The notes: a model not told the origin generated them from the sequence alone. 64,000 bases of DNA from Acorus gramineus (GCA_030737835.1 JAUJYN010000034.1:1426001-1490000), one strand, 5' to 3'. Positions 11,352 to 23,252 are shown, counted from the stretch's first letter. Program-made: numbers and translations.

Positions 11352-12600
11352 AAGACATGTTTCTATCATGCATGTGGAGTTTGTGTAGAGCTAGGCATGA
11401 TTTCTATTCAATATCGATTTAAATCAACCAAAACTCGAACCATAAATCTTGAAATATGAATACATAAACCAGAAAACATCATAACGATAGCAAAATCCAT
11501 GACATAATAAATCCAATACGAAAATCATGTCTTTCTAACCCTAGATCCATGCAAAGCCTTGAATTGTACATCAAAAGCTTACCTAATCCATCGAAAAAAT
11601 CTTGAAAACCACCGATCTAATATGTATACAAATAAATAACAAGGATCAATGATAAAACTCATCAAAATAGCGATGAAAACATATGAGGTTCGGGTTCATG
11701 CAAGGTGGTACTCAAAACAAGACATTAGAAACCCTAAACATGCTTTCTATCTTAAAAATAATAACCTTAACCATGATCTATGTATAATTATTCTAAAACA
11801 ACATGTAAATCATGAAATAAAAACACCTTAAAAAGGTCATCAATGAATTAACATAATATCAAGACCCAAAATCAATCAATATCACATAAAATCATGAAAT
11901 AATGATGAAGGAAAAACCCAAAAACACACAAGAATCCGAATCACCTCGGGATGAACCCATCATTGGTGATTAACAACAACTAAAACCTTAATATCATAAA
12001 AAAAATGAAGTACAAGGGACCTACCTTGATCCACAAAGGACTTCCTTTCAAAATCACCCAAAAGACTCCTTTTAGGGTTTGATAAAATAAGAGAGAGAGA
12101 GAGGATTCGAATTAGGTTTTCAAATGGGGTCCTAGGGCATCCAAAGTTGATTATTTATAGGGGAAAACACATGCATAGACTTGCCTCCGAAGAAAATAAT
12201 CAAATATTCGACAGTTCTATCAAATCCCTAAATTTTTGCACTTCTGCACGCAGGTGCCCGACGGCTACTTAAAATGAGCCGTCAGGGGAGAGACGGCTAC
12301 TTTCAAGTAGCCACCTCTTGACAGGCGGCTACCTACCTTTGGACAGTTTTATTTTTTTTTCAGGCCAGCTGCGCACAAGGCATAAAAATGGCTATAACTT
12401 GATCAATACTTATCCAATTCATGACCCATAAAAAGTGTTAGAAAACCAACAAAACAAGGATTCCAACTATGCCAAATTATAAAAATTTGGAATATTAGAC
12501 ACACCACAAAAGCAGTTTAATTACGGCCTAAAAGTCATAGTTGTTACAGACAGATGGGTTGTTAAGGTCTGCAAATCGTGTAACATGGGCACGATTTGCC
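11352..12600 (-). other. LTR-like remnant, no gene
   Basis: This AT-rich stretch has no convincing coding sequence. On the minus strand a CTATAAATAA box near 12155-12165 is followed by CT-rich leader (about 12090-12110), a CAAACCCTAAAAGG leader segment and TTGTGGATCAAG|GTAGGTCC, which looks like a splice donor near 12030. Upstream of it are two related ACGGCTAC blocks (12255-12340). The layout suggests a degraded LTR promoter and leader from another retrotransposon family. I could not find its ends. Confidence 0.35.
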
Positions 12601-13260
12601 TCATTAATATGTGGGAGTTACCCCCCAGAAATCACCCACTAAGTCATTAAGTGGGAAGGCGGTTACAACAACCAGCAAATAGTGGAAACTTGATCCCCAA
12701 GGGGTACGTAGGCAGCCTATAAAAAGGTCGCGCGATGGAACTCTGGGGGCACAGTCATTCATTGAGTCAATCACAACCATCTTTACCCAGTCAAAAATAG
12801 TCCAACCTAATCGTAAGAGATAATCCCTAGCTACCAAATTAATCTTTTGCCATAAAAAAGCCACATCCAAGTATTTCCCACTTCTACAAATTTAATTGTA
12901 GAGGAAAATTATCCTCCTCAGGTACGTAGGCAGCCTATAAAGAGGTCGTGAGAGAGTACTCTCAGGCTCAGTCAAATCCAAGCGACATAATTTACTTCTC
13001 TCCACAAAAAAAATCTTATCCAAGTTTTAATCCTTAAAATTGAGGAGTTTAATTGAAGGGAAAATTATTTTCCTCAATACTGTAATTAACTATGAACAAC
13101 CTTTTTCTAAAAGTCCAAGGGTCCACCCTAAAGAGTTTGATGCTACTTCTTTTGAACAACCAAGGGTCGAGTCTAATGAGCTACCTCTGATTAAAAAATT
13201 TGATCTTTTGTTTGATATTAAATTTTTATTTATATATGTCAAAGTTTATTAGAAATGAGT
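12600..13260. repeat. Retrotransposon LTR-like segment with duplicated GGTACGTAGGCAGCC block
   Basis: GGTACGTAGGCAGCCTATAAA is present near 12702 and again near 12919, each followed by a GGTCG...CAGTCA stretch, an imperfect duplication about 215 bp apart. The interval 12820-12915 has an inverted, diverged copy at 28230-28345. Such GTACGTAGGCAGCC blocks are typical of plant Tat/Ogre-like LTR regions (from memory). It could be the 3' LTR of the element whose antisense gene lies at 1-4670. No coding sequence is supported. Confidence 0.4.
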
Positions 13261-13800
13261 TATGAACTCGTTTAATTTATATTAAATTTAAATTTTTATT
13301 AAATTTTGAATTTACATGAGCCCCGTTTATAAAAAATTCTGATTGGCCCTGCTACTGCTACTACTACTACTGTAGACAGAAAACTTGTTTTACACGGAAT
13401 TGAAGCGGTGGTCCCACTAAAGCGTGTAATGAAAAGGACCTTTAATTTGAAATTTAAAACCAAAAAGAAACAGTGGTGCTACGATGGTCCCCTCGTTAAG
13501 AACATGATCATTGACTTAAAATTTGAGGTATAATCCGCTTGTCCATTTCGTTCCCCTCGAATTCTCAACCTGTTCGCAATGACGTAATATTGTTTGCTGA
13601 ATTGCTGATGTCAGTCCCAACTCCCAACATCAACACTCTTTACCTCAACGTTCTCGACTTATCTGACGGTATTATTTTTATTTTTATTTTTATTTTCACG
13701 TGTGGTTGAAAGAGATCCAAATTTCAAGACACTTTTTTTTCCGTGTATTTTTCACGTGCTATTCAAGGTCCAACTCTCGTCGTGGACTATCCGATTAGGT
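13261..13800. other. No gene seen
   Basis: AT-rich sequence with a short triplet-repeat tract near 13350-13372 (CTACTGCTACTACTA type). It looks like the unique flank into which the LINE inserted. Confidence 0.5.
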
Positions 13801-14171
13801 ATACGTAGAAATGTTTTTTTTTTTATAATTAAGAACTTTGTATTGCTATGAAAATGTACATAATGCAAAGGTTAGCAGATTAGTAAAGAGAATATAGTGG
13901 GAAGACAGAGGGAAGGGTGAACCAGGTCACCCTGCATCCTATCCGCCCCTTACATCCAACTTAATATTTTAGTCAACAGAGTACAATAACAAAATTACAG
14001 TAAAAAGTAATGCCATAGACCAAAAGAAGTCAACTCTAAGATTGGGAGGTGCCATCTTTAATGCCCTGACCTGAGGCTGTCAAAAAGAATTCCATACTTA
14101 ATATCTCCCAAATTCAAATACCCATAGAGAAAAGATGCCATAGTGAATATGCCAAAGTCCAAAGATGCCAT

Positions 14172-15520
14172 CTACTTTGTCCGCTGGTATGAAGTACCAA
14201 CTCTGTCTAGGAGTAGGGCTGCCTCCAACTCCCCCCCTATTTGATGAGGAAGAACAAACTGTTCCCCCATTGTTTGGCATCGGGAAGCTAGGATGTCCGC
14301 TGGGCAGTTTCCTTCACGAAAAATGTGCGAGATCTTCCACTCTTCTAGCCTGCGAACCTCAAGAGAGAACTTTCTCATCAGCTTGAAAGCTGTCCATGGG
14401 AGGGTGCCCTTACCTCTTATCCATGCTAGTACTGTTGTGGAGTTTGTTTCGAACCAAATTCGTTTGAATTCTCGATGTATGCCTAAGGAGAGACCCGCCA
14501 CTATACCTTGGAGTTCAAGAAGATTTAGAAGTGATGATCTACCAGAAATGCCAACAATGAAGTTCGAGGTGCTGTCCCTGAGAAGAGCACCATAACCACC
14601 TCGGTCTACAGCAAGAGAGCCGTCTGAGTTAACTTTTATCCAGTTGGGGGGTGGAGGAGTCCATGTGACTAAGCAAGATGATTTGATTTGCTCTATAACT
14701 ACCACTCCAAAGGATTTAGATATTTGTACAATGTCAGGTGTAAGAATTGACTTCAGCTTTATCGTTTTGAAACTCATATTAATGATCCCTTTTATGTGCT
14801 GTACAATCTGACTTTTTTGTGTAAGATTACCCTTGAAGATGCGAGCATTCCGTTCTTGCCAAATGGACCAAAGGGTGCTAGTGATAAGAGCTAATGCCAA
14901 TGAATTAGACAACGGGTCAAGGGAAAGACTCTTTATCCATGCAGGGAATTGTAAGAGAGAGTGGGGAAGTCTCTGTCGGATTTTCAGGTCTCTGAATAAA
15001 ACAGTCCAGATAAACCTGGAGAAAGGACATTGAAGGGCCAAATGGTCGGAGCTTTCTGAATTCGAGTGGCAAAGAGGACAATCTGTTACCTGTACCAAAC
15101 CTTTCCGCAGCAATCTATCCCTGGTAGGCAGCTTATAATGGAAGAATTGCCAGGAGCAGAAGCTGTGCCTTTGTGATTGCATTGGTTGCCAGATGAGGTC
15201 TGTCAAGGTTTGGAGTTGGATATGTCTCTCTGCACCCTCCAGGCTTCTTGAAAATTGAGAATACCAGAACGGCTGAGCGGCCATATCAAGATGTCCGGGC
15301 CAGATCCTCCAACTTCCAACTGTTGTATTTCATCCCAAAGAGAGTCAAGTGTTGAGTGCCAACGAGTTCGTTTAGTCCATTTGCCGTTTTGAATTAGGAC
15401 ACTCAGATTGGTGGAAAGGGGAGGACCCCATATAAGCAAATCTCTTCCCAGAGCTGCTCTTAGTCCTTTGCCATTTAGCCATGGATCATACCAGACATTG
15501 ATAGACTTGCCTTCAAAGAT
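14172..15520 (-). pseudogene. LINE ORF2 C-terminal part: zinc-binding region and RNase H
   Basis: The open part from 15284 to 14172 first shows a zf-RVT-type region (FHYKLPTRDRL, CPLCHSNSESSDHLALQCPF). It then shows a plant LINE-type RNase H (RVT_3): VNSDGSLAVDRGGYGALLRD, LLELQGIVAGL, IWFETNSTTVLAWI and FREGNCPADILAS. The three acidic positions in SDGS, LLELQ and CPADILAS are present, but the expected Asp in the FETDS-like motif is Asn (FETNS), so this RNase H may be catalytically dead. A neighbouring frame (15439-15203) carries the end of the RT/connection region, so a frame break lies near 15250. RNase H would degrade the RNA strand during reverse transcription. Confidence 0.8.
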
Positions 15521-15544
15521 GACATAATATACAGAACCCGTTAT

Positions 15545-17285
15545 CTAGGTTTTTGTGTAAATTATTCGCTTCCAAGCATTAGTGGAACTCATTGGAGGGG
15601 TATGAGACCATATATTGGATGTTTTTATATACCTCCTTTTAACCCAAGTCGACCAAAGAGAGGTGTTATTACTGGCTAGGTCCCAAAATCTCACACCTTG
15701 AGCACCGGTGTTCCAGTCTTTGAGTCTTCGTATGCCCAGACCGCCTTCATCAAAGAGTTTGCAAACAGTCAACCAATTAAAGTGATGAAGCTTTTTGGTT
15801 GGGGAGCATCCTTGCCATAGAAAAGTACGAATCAATTTCTCGATCTCTTTTATGGTTTTCTGTGGAAGGGTGAAAGCAGCAGACCAGTAGATGTGGAAAG
15901 AGCATAAAACAGAGCGAATAAGTTCCAGCCTTCCGGCGATGGAAAGAGTTTTTCCCGTCCATGATTGGACTCTAGCACGGATCTCTTCGATAAGGGGTTG
16001 ACAGAGACTATGAGTTAAAGCACCTGTGAATAGTGGCATACCAAGATACCGTACAGGAAGGTGGTGCTGCGGGATCCCCAAATACCGACTGAAGTCCAAG
16101 TTCGAACAGTTGGTGAACTCCTGGCTTTTTAATGTATTAAGTTGTAGGCTAGAGACAGAGTAGAAGTCTTCAAAAAGATACTTGAGAGACTGTGCAGAGG
16201 AGGAAGATGCCTCAACAAAGAGGAGGAGATCATCTGCAAAGCTAAGATGAGATACATTAAGAGGACCATTTAGATACGATCCAATTTGTCCATCAGCACA
16301 AAGAAGATTAAGAGAGACTGAAAAGGATTCCATCACCAAAGTAAATAACAAAGGGGAAAGAGGACCCCCTTGACAGAGACCACACGAGGCGGAGAAGAAA
16401 CCAGCCGGAGAGCGATTAATTAAAATTGAATATTTGGGAGATGTCACACACTCCATGGACCATTGGATCTAGGACTCCGAGAACTGGAAGCCTCTTAGAA
16501 CCTCTTGGAGATATTGCCAACGCACACTATCGAATGCTTTCCTGAGATCAATTTTTACACAAGCCCTGGATTTCCCTCCTTTGTCAAGATAGTTCACCAA
16601 TTCATGTGCTAATAGAATATTATGATGAATGCTTCTCCCTTTTATAAATGCAGTTTGGTGCACACTGACTATCTGTGGAAGAACTTCTTGAAGCCTGGAA
16701 GCCATGATCTTTGTGAGGATCTTGTATAGGGTGTTGCAAAGTGAAATGGGACGGTAGCCATCAAGAGATTCGGTAGAGGCTGATTTAGGCACCGGGGCAA
16801 TGAAAGAATGGCTTATCTGCTTGAGAAGATGGCCATCTTAAAGAAGTGATGAACTGCTTGGATGAGATCATGATGGATCAAAGGCCAGAACCATTGAAAA
16901 AAGCGCGCGCAAGGAAGCCATCCGGGCCAGGGGAACTGAGTGACTTCAGGTTGAAGACTGCTTGTTTTGACCTCCTCTGATGTAATAGTGTCTATCAACT
17001 TTGCATTTTGTGATTGAGTAACTGCACTAGGGAATTTCATGGGGGTGACAGGAGTACCTGTGTCACGGTTCAGAAGACGAGAATAGTATGAAACAATATA
17101 CTCCTTTATCTCATCCGGATGAGTGTATAAAGAACCATCTAAAGCACGAAGGCAGCTGATGGTGTTGCGAGAGGAACGAGCTTTAATGGACGCATAGAAG
17201 AATTTGGAGTTTCTATCTCCCAGTTCGAGCCATTGTTGCTGAGACTTTTGTCTTAGGAAACTCTCTTCAGCCTGGAGGGAAGCTC
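15545..17285 (-). pseudogene. LINE ORF2 reverse transcriptase region
   Basis: Reverse-transcriptase blocks are readable in order on the minus strand. GDRNSKFFYASIKARSS (near 17200) comes first, then SLDGYRPISLCN, QTAFIKGRSIHHNILLAHE, KIDLRKAFDSVRW (about 16540), GLCQGGPLSPLLF (about 16370) and the catalytic box SFADDLLLF (about 16235). FLWQG and NWLTVCKLFDEGGLGIRRL follow. The FADD box is intact. Frame breaks near 17290, 16830 and 16460, plus a stop at 16457, split the reading frame, so no full-length polymerase can be made. This enzyme class copies LINE RNA at a nicked target. Confidence 0.85.
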
Positions 17286-18800
17286 TATAGTTGACCCTTG
17301 CCTGCCTCTCTGCCCCAATTAGTGTCTGTCTGGTTTAGAGGGTCCGCGTGAAGAAGAGATTGTTGCCTGTCCAAAAGTTGCCTGTGGTGGATCAAGTGGT
17401 GTTGAACTTGTCCAAAGACATTTTTGTTCCATTGCTTGAGTTCAAATTTGACATTAGACAGCTTTTGGACTAATCGGAACAAGGGAGATCCCAACTCGTT
17501 TGAGTGCCAAGCATGCTCCACGATCGATTGAAAGTCTGGATGAGATTCCCACATTACAAAGTAGCAAAATGGTCTTGGGCTAGAGGGTACAGTAGGAATA
17601 GACTGCAATCGAAGAAGAGCATGGTCAGATGGACCCGGAGGGAGATAGTGCAGAATCGCGTGAAGATACTCTGAAAAATATTGCGGGTTGACAAGAACAC
17701 GATCAAGACGGCAGGAGATTCGATTTTCTTGCTGGTTGCACCAGGATAGTGTATGCCCTACAAACTTCAAATCTTCTAGAGAACATTGGAGGACACAATT
17801 GTTGAATTTCCTCACTCGTCTAGAGTGAATGGGACTGCCCCCAACCTTTTCATATTGCGGGTTGACAAGAACACGATGAAGACGGCAGGAGATTCGATTT
17901 TCTTGCTGGTTGCACCAGGATAGTGTATGCCCTACAAACTTCAAATCTTCTAGAGAACATTGGAGGACACAATTGTTTAATTTCCTCACTCGTCTAGAGT
18001 GAATGGGACTGCCCCCAACCTTTTCATACCCAAAACAAACCTCGTTAAAATCACCTCCCACGCACCAGCTAGTAGTCATTGTGGAGGAGATTAGGACAAG
18101 AGAATTCCAAAGGTTCAATCTGGCCGAGTAAGGGGGGTGGTCTTTGTAAGGATTTGGGATGGATTAAATAGTGGATATGTTGCTCAGAGATCTCAATAAT
18201 ATTGACCTCCAACTGTTCTGGAAGCCAAAAGATCCCTATTCGGCCATGAGGAGCAAAGTTGGAGGAGAAAGAAGGACAGATTCGAGAGCAAAACTGTTGC
18301 TGAGCTAAGGAGTCCAATTTTGTATCAATAAGGCTGAAGAAAGAACAATGCTCTCTTCGTAGAACTTGCTTTACATCGGGTTGCTTGTCATTGTGGTTCA
18401 AACCTCGAACATTCCAGAAGAGACTAACCTTAACAACAATTAAGAGGAGTTAGCCCCACCCTTAGGGGTATGGCTTTGAGTGGAGATCCTTTGGGTGCTT
18501 CCCTCACCACTGAATTTGGGTTGAGAATCTGTTGCATGGAGCAAAGAAGTGTGAGATCTGAAGCTGCTGAAGTTTCTTTCTTTCCTTTTTGCTTAGATGA
18601 ACTGATTGAGTTGTTAAAGGTGGCTTTCCAATGTGCCCCATCTGTAACGGTGCTTTAGCATCCCCTTCTGATTTGCTGATGGGTGAGTTGGGATGGTGAG
18701 CTAGCTTGTCCAAGGGAGTAAGATCCACAACGAGTTGTTCTTGCAGAGGGCCTCCAGACCCATCCGCGGAGAGGTACAAAGTGGGGTGGACCTCGAGCAT
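17285..18800 (-). pseudogene. LINE ORF2 endonuclease region with internal duplication
   Basis: The apurinic-endonuclease-like domain begins SLFWNVRGLNHNDKQ near 18420 and contains IDTKL, WCVGGDFNEV and a GPSDHALLRL terminal motif (about 17620), the standard signature of L1-type endonucleases that nick target DNA. A 174-bp (58-residue) segment containing SLEDLKFVGHTLSWCNQQEN is present twice in frame, in tandem (about 17680-17853 and 17854-18027). A frame break lies near 18100. The stretch 18800-18504 upstream is in the same frame and is a Lys/Ser-rich linker that ends in a stop. Confidence 0.75.
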
Positions 18801-19005
18801 TGTGGGCTAAGATCTCTCCATAATAATTTCCTGCTAGGTTAATTCATTGAGTTGATCTTGCTCAGTAGATGGATCTTGCACTTGCACCATTTGCTCCTGC
18901 AAATCCCCATCTTGCTCGATACATTAAGCCTGCTCCTCTATCATTTGCTCCTTTTCTATATCAATTGTGACTGATTCACTACCCTGTTCATGATGGGCCA
19001 GAGCT

Positions 19006-20384
19006 TCAGGCGGAGCCTGTTCTTGGAGAAGTCTGAATTTGTTTGATTGAGCTACAGATTTTTCCCCCCCCCCCCCGGTTTTGAGGAAGGAGCATTTTTT
19101 TTATTGCATCAGACATGAGTTTTGTGTTCCCTGAGGTCTTAGCTTTTTGGACTTCTTGCCAATTTTCGATCATTTTTTCCTTTCCTTTAGATAGAGCAGC
19201 ATCGCTGGGTGCTTTACCTTGTTTTGCTGAGCTTGTGATCTCCATGGCTGGCTTCATTATACAACAAGCTTCATCATGGCCGAAAGTTTGGCAAAACTTG
19301 CATGCCATTGGCTTCCAATCATAATCAACTTTGAATGATTCCCTGCGGCTTGGAGCAATGTTAACTAATACTGAGTCTGGGAGGGTTATCTTTGCCTGGA
19401 CCTCCACACAAATCCAAGCATAGGAGGCTCTGCTACACCTTAACGTTGCTGTATCAGCATATAGCGGCACCCCGATTGTACTGCCAATGCGGCTCAAACA
19501 ATCCTCTTCTCAGAGATGGAGGGGGAGATTGGGTAAACGTATCCAAAGGGGATGCTACTCAATCTTTCTTGTTCCATTCGCACGTCTGGAGTCCATTTGC
19601 GAAGGATGAAAGGGCGATGGTCCATAGTCCACGGACCGCCCTCCAAAACATGCCTAAGATCTTCAGCTAGGTCAAATTTAACAGTGAAGAAACCATTCCC
19701 ATGTAGGAGAAGCTGAAATTCCCCCTTAGGCTTCCATAATTTCCTCAAGAATTGCAAGAAGGGGATATAGACAGGAAGCTTACCAAAGACATAGCCTACT
19801 GCAGCATGATCCCATTGCTTGATATTCTTTGCGTAGGCTTCCGGATTGAGTGACGCCACCGTGTGCGTTCCATCGATCGTCGGCTCAATGTACCTCAGCG
19901 AGCCAGTTTTTTGTTGGGATGATTCCCGCTGAAAGAGGGAGTCCCAACTTTTTATCTGCTGGGAGGATGATGGAAGAAGTACTGCCACTGGCCTTCTTTG
20001 CTTGCGGACAGAGCCTCCCGTGGAATGCAGTACTGGGAAAGACTCCTTAGAATGGGGAGGAACAGGTGGAGCAGGGGATGGTGAGATGTTGGCTGCTGCA
20101 GAGGTGATGGTGGTGGTTTTGGTTGAGTCATGAATTGGGGGTTTTGTCAGTTGGTTTGAAATGGGTGTTTTTGCGGAGGTGGATGATGTTGGGTCTTGGG
20201 AGACGAATCTGGATGGGGAAGGGGGAGGAACAATAACAGGAGAGATCTTAGTTGCATTGGACTTCATATTAAAATCATTAAATATGCTTTCTAGGGTGCC
20301 GCCCCAAGGAGGAAGGGGTTTCCGTGGAGGGGGAGAAGTAGGGGAGGTGGCCCTTCCATCCAGCAGGACCACCGACGCCGCCAT
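19006..20384 (-). pseudogene. LINE ORF1 (DUF4283/zinc-knuckle RNA-binding protein)
   Basis: The start is ATG at 20384 (MAASVVLLDGRATSP), in the same register as the fused upstream sequence. A Pro/Ser-rich N-terminus is followed by a DUF4283-type domain (GYVFGKLPVYIPFLQFLRKLW, EGGPWTMDHRPFILRKW). After a frame break near 19495 come LSRIGSTIGVPLYADTAT and a zinc-knuckle-like CKFCQTFGHDEACC. This is the usual plant LINE ORF1 architecture; the protein binds LINE RNA. The frame break and the divergence of ORF2 indicate a dead copy. Confidence 0.75.
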
Positions 20385-20469
20385 CGGGCCAGCTGTCAGA
20401 CGCCGAGCTTCTCGGCAGATCTCGTCGGGCTTCTCGGGCTTCTGAATCACCTTCTCGGGCTTCTCGGGA

Positions 20470-20800
20470 GCTGGAGAGATTCTAAGAACTTGTCGTGCTC
20501 CTGCTCGGTCCAGCTCTCCCTGGACTTGGTGATGGTGTAAGGCTTCCTGATTTTCTTGCTTGGGTCCTCCAAAGCCGCCGCCGCATCCTAAGCCGCCGGC
20601 GCCGCCATCGGGCCAGCTGTCAAACGCCGAGCTTCTCGGCAGATCTCGTCGGGCTTCTCGGGCTTCTCGGGAGCTGGAGAGATTCTAAGAACTTGTCGTG
20701 CTCCTGCTCGGTCCAGCTCTCCCTGGACTTGGTGATGGTGTAAGGCTTCCTGATTTTCTTGCTTGGGTCCTCCAAAGCTGCCGCCGCATCCCAAGCTGCC
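20470..20800 (-). repeat. Tandem duplication of the MYB/LINE junction
   Basis: A unit of about 220 bp, consisting of the MYB fragment plus the LINE-side [21 protein letters not shown] segment, occurs twice in tandem with only a few differences. The break between copies sits in a GGCGGC-rich microhomology near 20590. The two copies are nearly identical, so the duplication is young compared with the rest. Confidence 0.75.
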
Positions 20801-21108
20801 GGGAAGTGCCATGCCCCCACCTTGCTGTTGTTCCAACACAAACCCACCTCCAACAGCAGCTCCCTCTCCACCTCCTCCTCCTTCTGAAGGAGAGTGATTA
20901 ACAGACACCATGAATCAAAGTTGTTCTTCTTGGGTTTCTTTGGGTGCTTCAAAATCCAAACAGTGGTGCTGCCATGAACAATTGTATATGGGCTATTGTT
21001 GAGAAATTGAGAGATGTTTGGTGGCTGTTGATGGATTGGATTTTGGGATGTTTTGGCCGCTACACAGTGGACACCATACCAAACAGTTTCCTTCCTCAAT
21101 TTTCTTTC
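20475..21108 (-). pseudogene. REVEILLE/LHY-CCA1-like MYB gene fragment fused to the LINE 5' end
   Basis: In minus orientation the insertion starts with about 190 bp of apparent 5' UTR, then ATG (about 20910) [15 protein letters not shown], a MALPG motif, and (one frame off) [19 protein letters not shown] and [10 protein letters not shown]. That is the start of the MYB-like DNA-binding repeat of REVEILLE6/8-type (SHAQKYF class) proteins. The match stops in LESLQL, where LINE-side sequence begins (near 20690). About 100 bp of the same MYB segment appears a second time at about 20475-20580. The DNA-binding repeat is incomplete and nothing functional can be made. These transcription factors act in the circadian clock. 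The fragment lies inside the LINE target duplication. Confidence 0.75.
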
Positions 21109-21159
21109 ATACGTAGAAATGTTGAATGTATGTTTAAATGAAGAATCTGTTTTTATTAG

Positions 21160-22690
21160 TATAAAATCCGAGAATTATTTTTTTAGGCCTCAATTCACAG
21201 ACCCCATCACATGTCCCATAAGGTGACAAATATAGAATTCTTACTATACCATTTTGCCAACCAATCCCTCAAATCATGTGGCGGTTACGATTTTCATATT
21301 TGCATCCATGCAACATTATTTAATGTTTTTCTTTTTTTTTAGAATATTGAATTGAATTCTTATTCTTTCATCATTAACTCGTTCATTTTTTTTCTCAGAA
21401 CCAATTTTTCCATAAAGATCAACTCGTAGCAAATCTAAATTTCTACTTCGGAAGAATTTGAAATCACAGATTCAGTTTATTTTTTTTCGATTTGGATTTC
21501 ATCCCAATGTCTATTGGATCAGGTTTGACATATATTATGTTTAGGTTTGACATTTGTTGTTTGGCTTTGAATATGATGTTTTTATGTTTTTGTATATCCT
21601 AGATTGAAGAATGTAACATAATTTATTTTTTCATGAACTCAATGTAACGTTTTTTAAATGTAACACACAATGAAAAAAGTGTAACATTTTTTATAAAATG
21701 TAACTGACTATTAAAGTGATGATCATTTTTTAAATTGTTTAAATATTGCACGGAATGTAAAACATTTAGGTAAATATAATTGTTATGTTACATTTATGTA
21801 AATATAACAATTTTTATAAAATGTAAAAAATAGTTTATGTAACATTTGTTAATGTAACTCACAATGAAAAAGGTGTTTGACATTTTTCATAAAATATAAT
21901 TGACTATTGAAGAGAAGATCTTCCTTTAAATTATTTAAATATTGCATGGAATATAAAACATTTAAATGTAACATTTATGTAAATGTAACAAATAGTTTAT
22001 GTAACATTTGTTAAATGTAACTCACAACAAAAAAGTGTTTGTTATTTTCATAAAATGTAATTGACTATTGAATAGATGATTCGTTTTTAAATTGTTTAAA
22101 CATTGCGTGGAATGTAAAACATTTATGTAAATATAACTGTTATGTTATATTTATGTAAATGTAACAATGTTTATGTGAAAGATGTAAACATTTAGGAAAC
22201 ATATTTGCATGTCCCGGGATGTTTCTTATTTATGTAAATTGAAAATATGTTTATGAAATGCTAGAATGTTTATTTAATAGCATTCTTCAAAAAAAATGTA
22301 TATTGTACGAATGTAATTCGAAAAAAAAAAGAGTAGTCGTTTGATGGATTTTGACAAAAAAAAAAAAAAATTTAGGTAAGTTTTGGTGTAATTTAGATAA
22401 GTTTTTGGTGTAACTGAAATAGAAAATTCAGTTACTATGTAAGGATTTCAAAATTCAAATTTTGAAATACATGAATTTTAGTGTAACAGTAGAAAACTAA
22501 TAATTGAATAGAGAAAAAGAGGGATTTGGGTTAATTGGAAAGATATTTAATGAATGGTAGATTTGTATTTTGCCATTTTACCTTTTTGTGAAGTCAACAA
22601 GCTAACCAATGAGATGATGACACCTCATGAGGCTCATGAGTGGGGTTTATATTTTGGGGCCTGGGTATCATGACTGATAAAATCCTCGTC
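21160..22690. repeat. AT-rich repeat block (GTAACATTTATGTAAATGTAAC type)
   Basis: Between 21560 and 22200 short words such as AATGTAACA and TTTATGTAAATGTAAC recur many times in irregular tandem. The edges carry weakly matching inverted ends: GGCCTCAATTCACAGACCCCA near 21186 and, reversed, GGCCCCAAAATATAAACCCCA near 22668. This suggests a degraded non-autonomous DNA element of about 1.5 kb. I found no target duplication and no coding sequence. Confidence 0.35.
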
Positions 22691-23252
22691 TTTGATGCTT
22701 ACAAAAAAATCAAATGAAACATAGGCGTTACTTGAATGGAAGTAAATGAAATTATTTATGTGCATGGAATTAATTTTATGGAAAATATGTAAAAAATATT
22801 TCTAGAGTCTTTAAATACCTAAATGAACTATTTTTTTTATTAAGAATCCTATTAAAAATATCTCATTGAAAAAAAAGTATTTTGAAAATATATGATTTTT
22901 AGAAGTATATATGCAATAAACTAAAAAATAAACATATACGGCAATGAATTTTTATAATTCACCGAAACTTCTCTTGGTCGGATAGAACATGTACCTCCTC
23001 TTTAGTGAATGATTTTGGTACAGTTCGAGTTTTGTTGTCTGTTAATACGAAAAAATTTGACCCAGAATTAAAAAAAAAATAAATTATAATTTATACATAT
23101 ACTCACACTAAAGAAAAAGCCACTGGAGAAAAAAATAAAAACAAGAAGAAGAAAGATTTACATCTCCCGTGTAAGCAAACATATACCCCTTCAGTGAAAC
23201 AGCGTATATGTTCGTGCCACGGAACAAGCACCAAAGTTTTGACAAAACACTT
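22691..23252. other. AT-rich downstream flank of the bHLH gene
   Basis: No gene is visible. This is the 3' side of the minus-strand bHLH gene. T-rich and AATAAA-like stretches on the minus strand could serve for polyadenylation, but none stands out. Confidence 0.4.

Larger units (their letters stand above)
13801..21123 (-). mobile_element. Chimeric L1-type LINE insertion with 15-bp target duplication
   Basis: ATACGTAGAAATGTT stands at 13801-13815 and again at 21109-21123. The left copy runs straight into a T-run (13814-13824), the poly(A) tail of a minus-strand insertion. Between the repeats lie, in minus-strand order, a MYB-gene fragment (20475-21108), ORF1 (20384-19006), and ORF2 with endonuclease, RT, zinc finger and RNase H (about 18420-14172), then a 3' UTR. 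This is a full-length plant LINE. The insertion is 7.3 kb and the gene fragment is part of it. Several frameshifts make it inactive. Confidence 0.85.
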
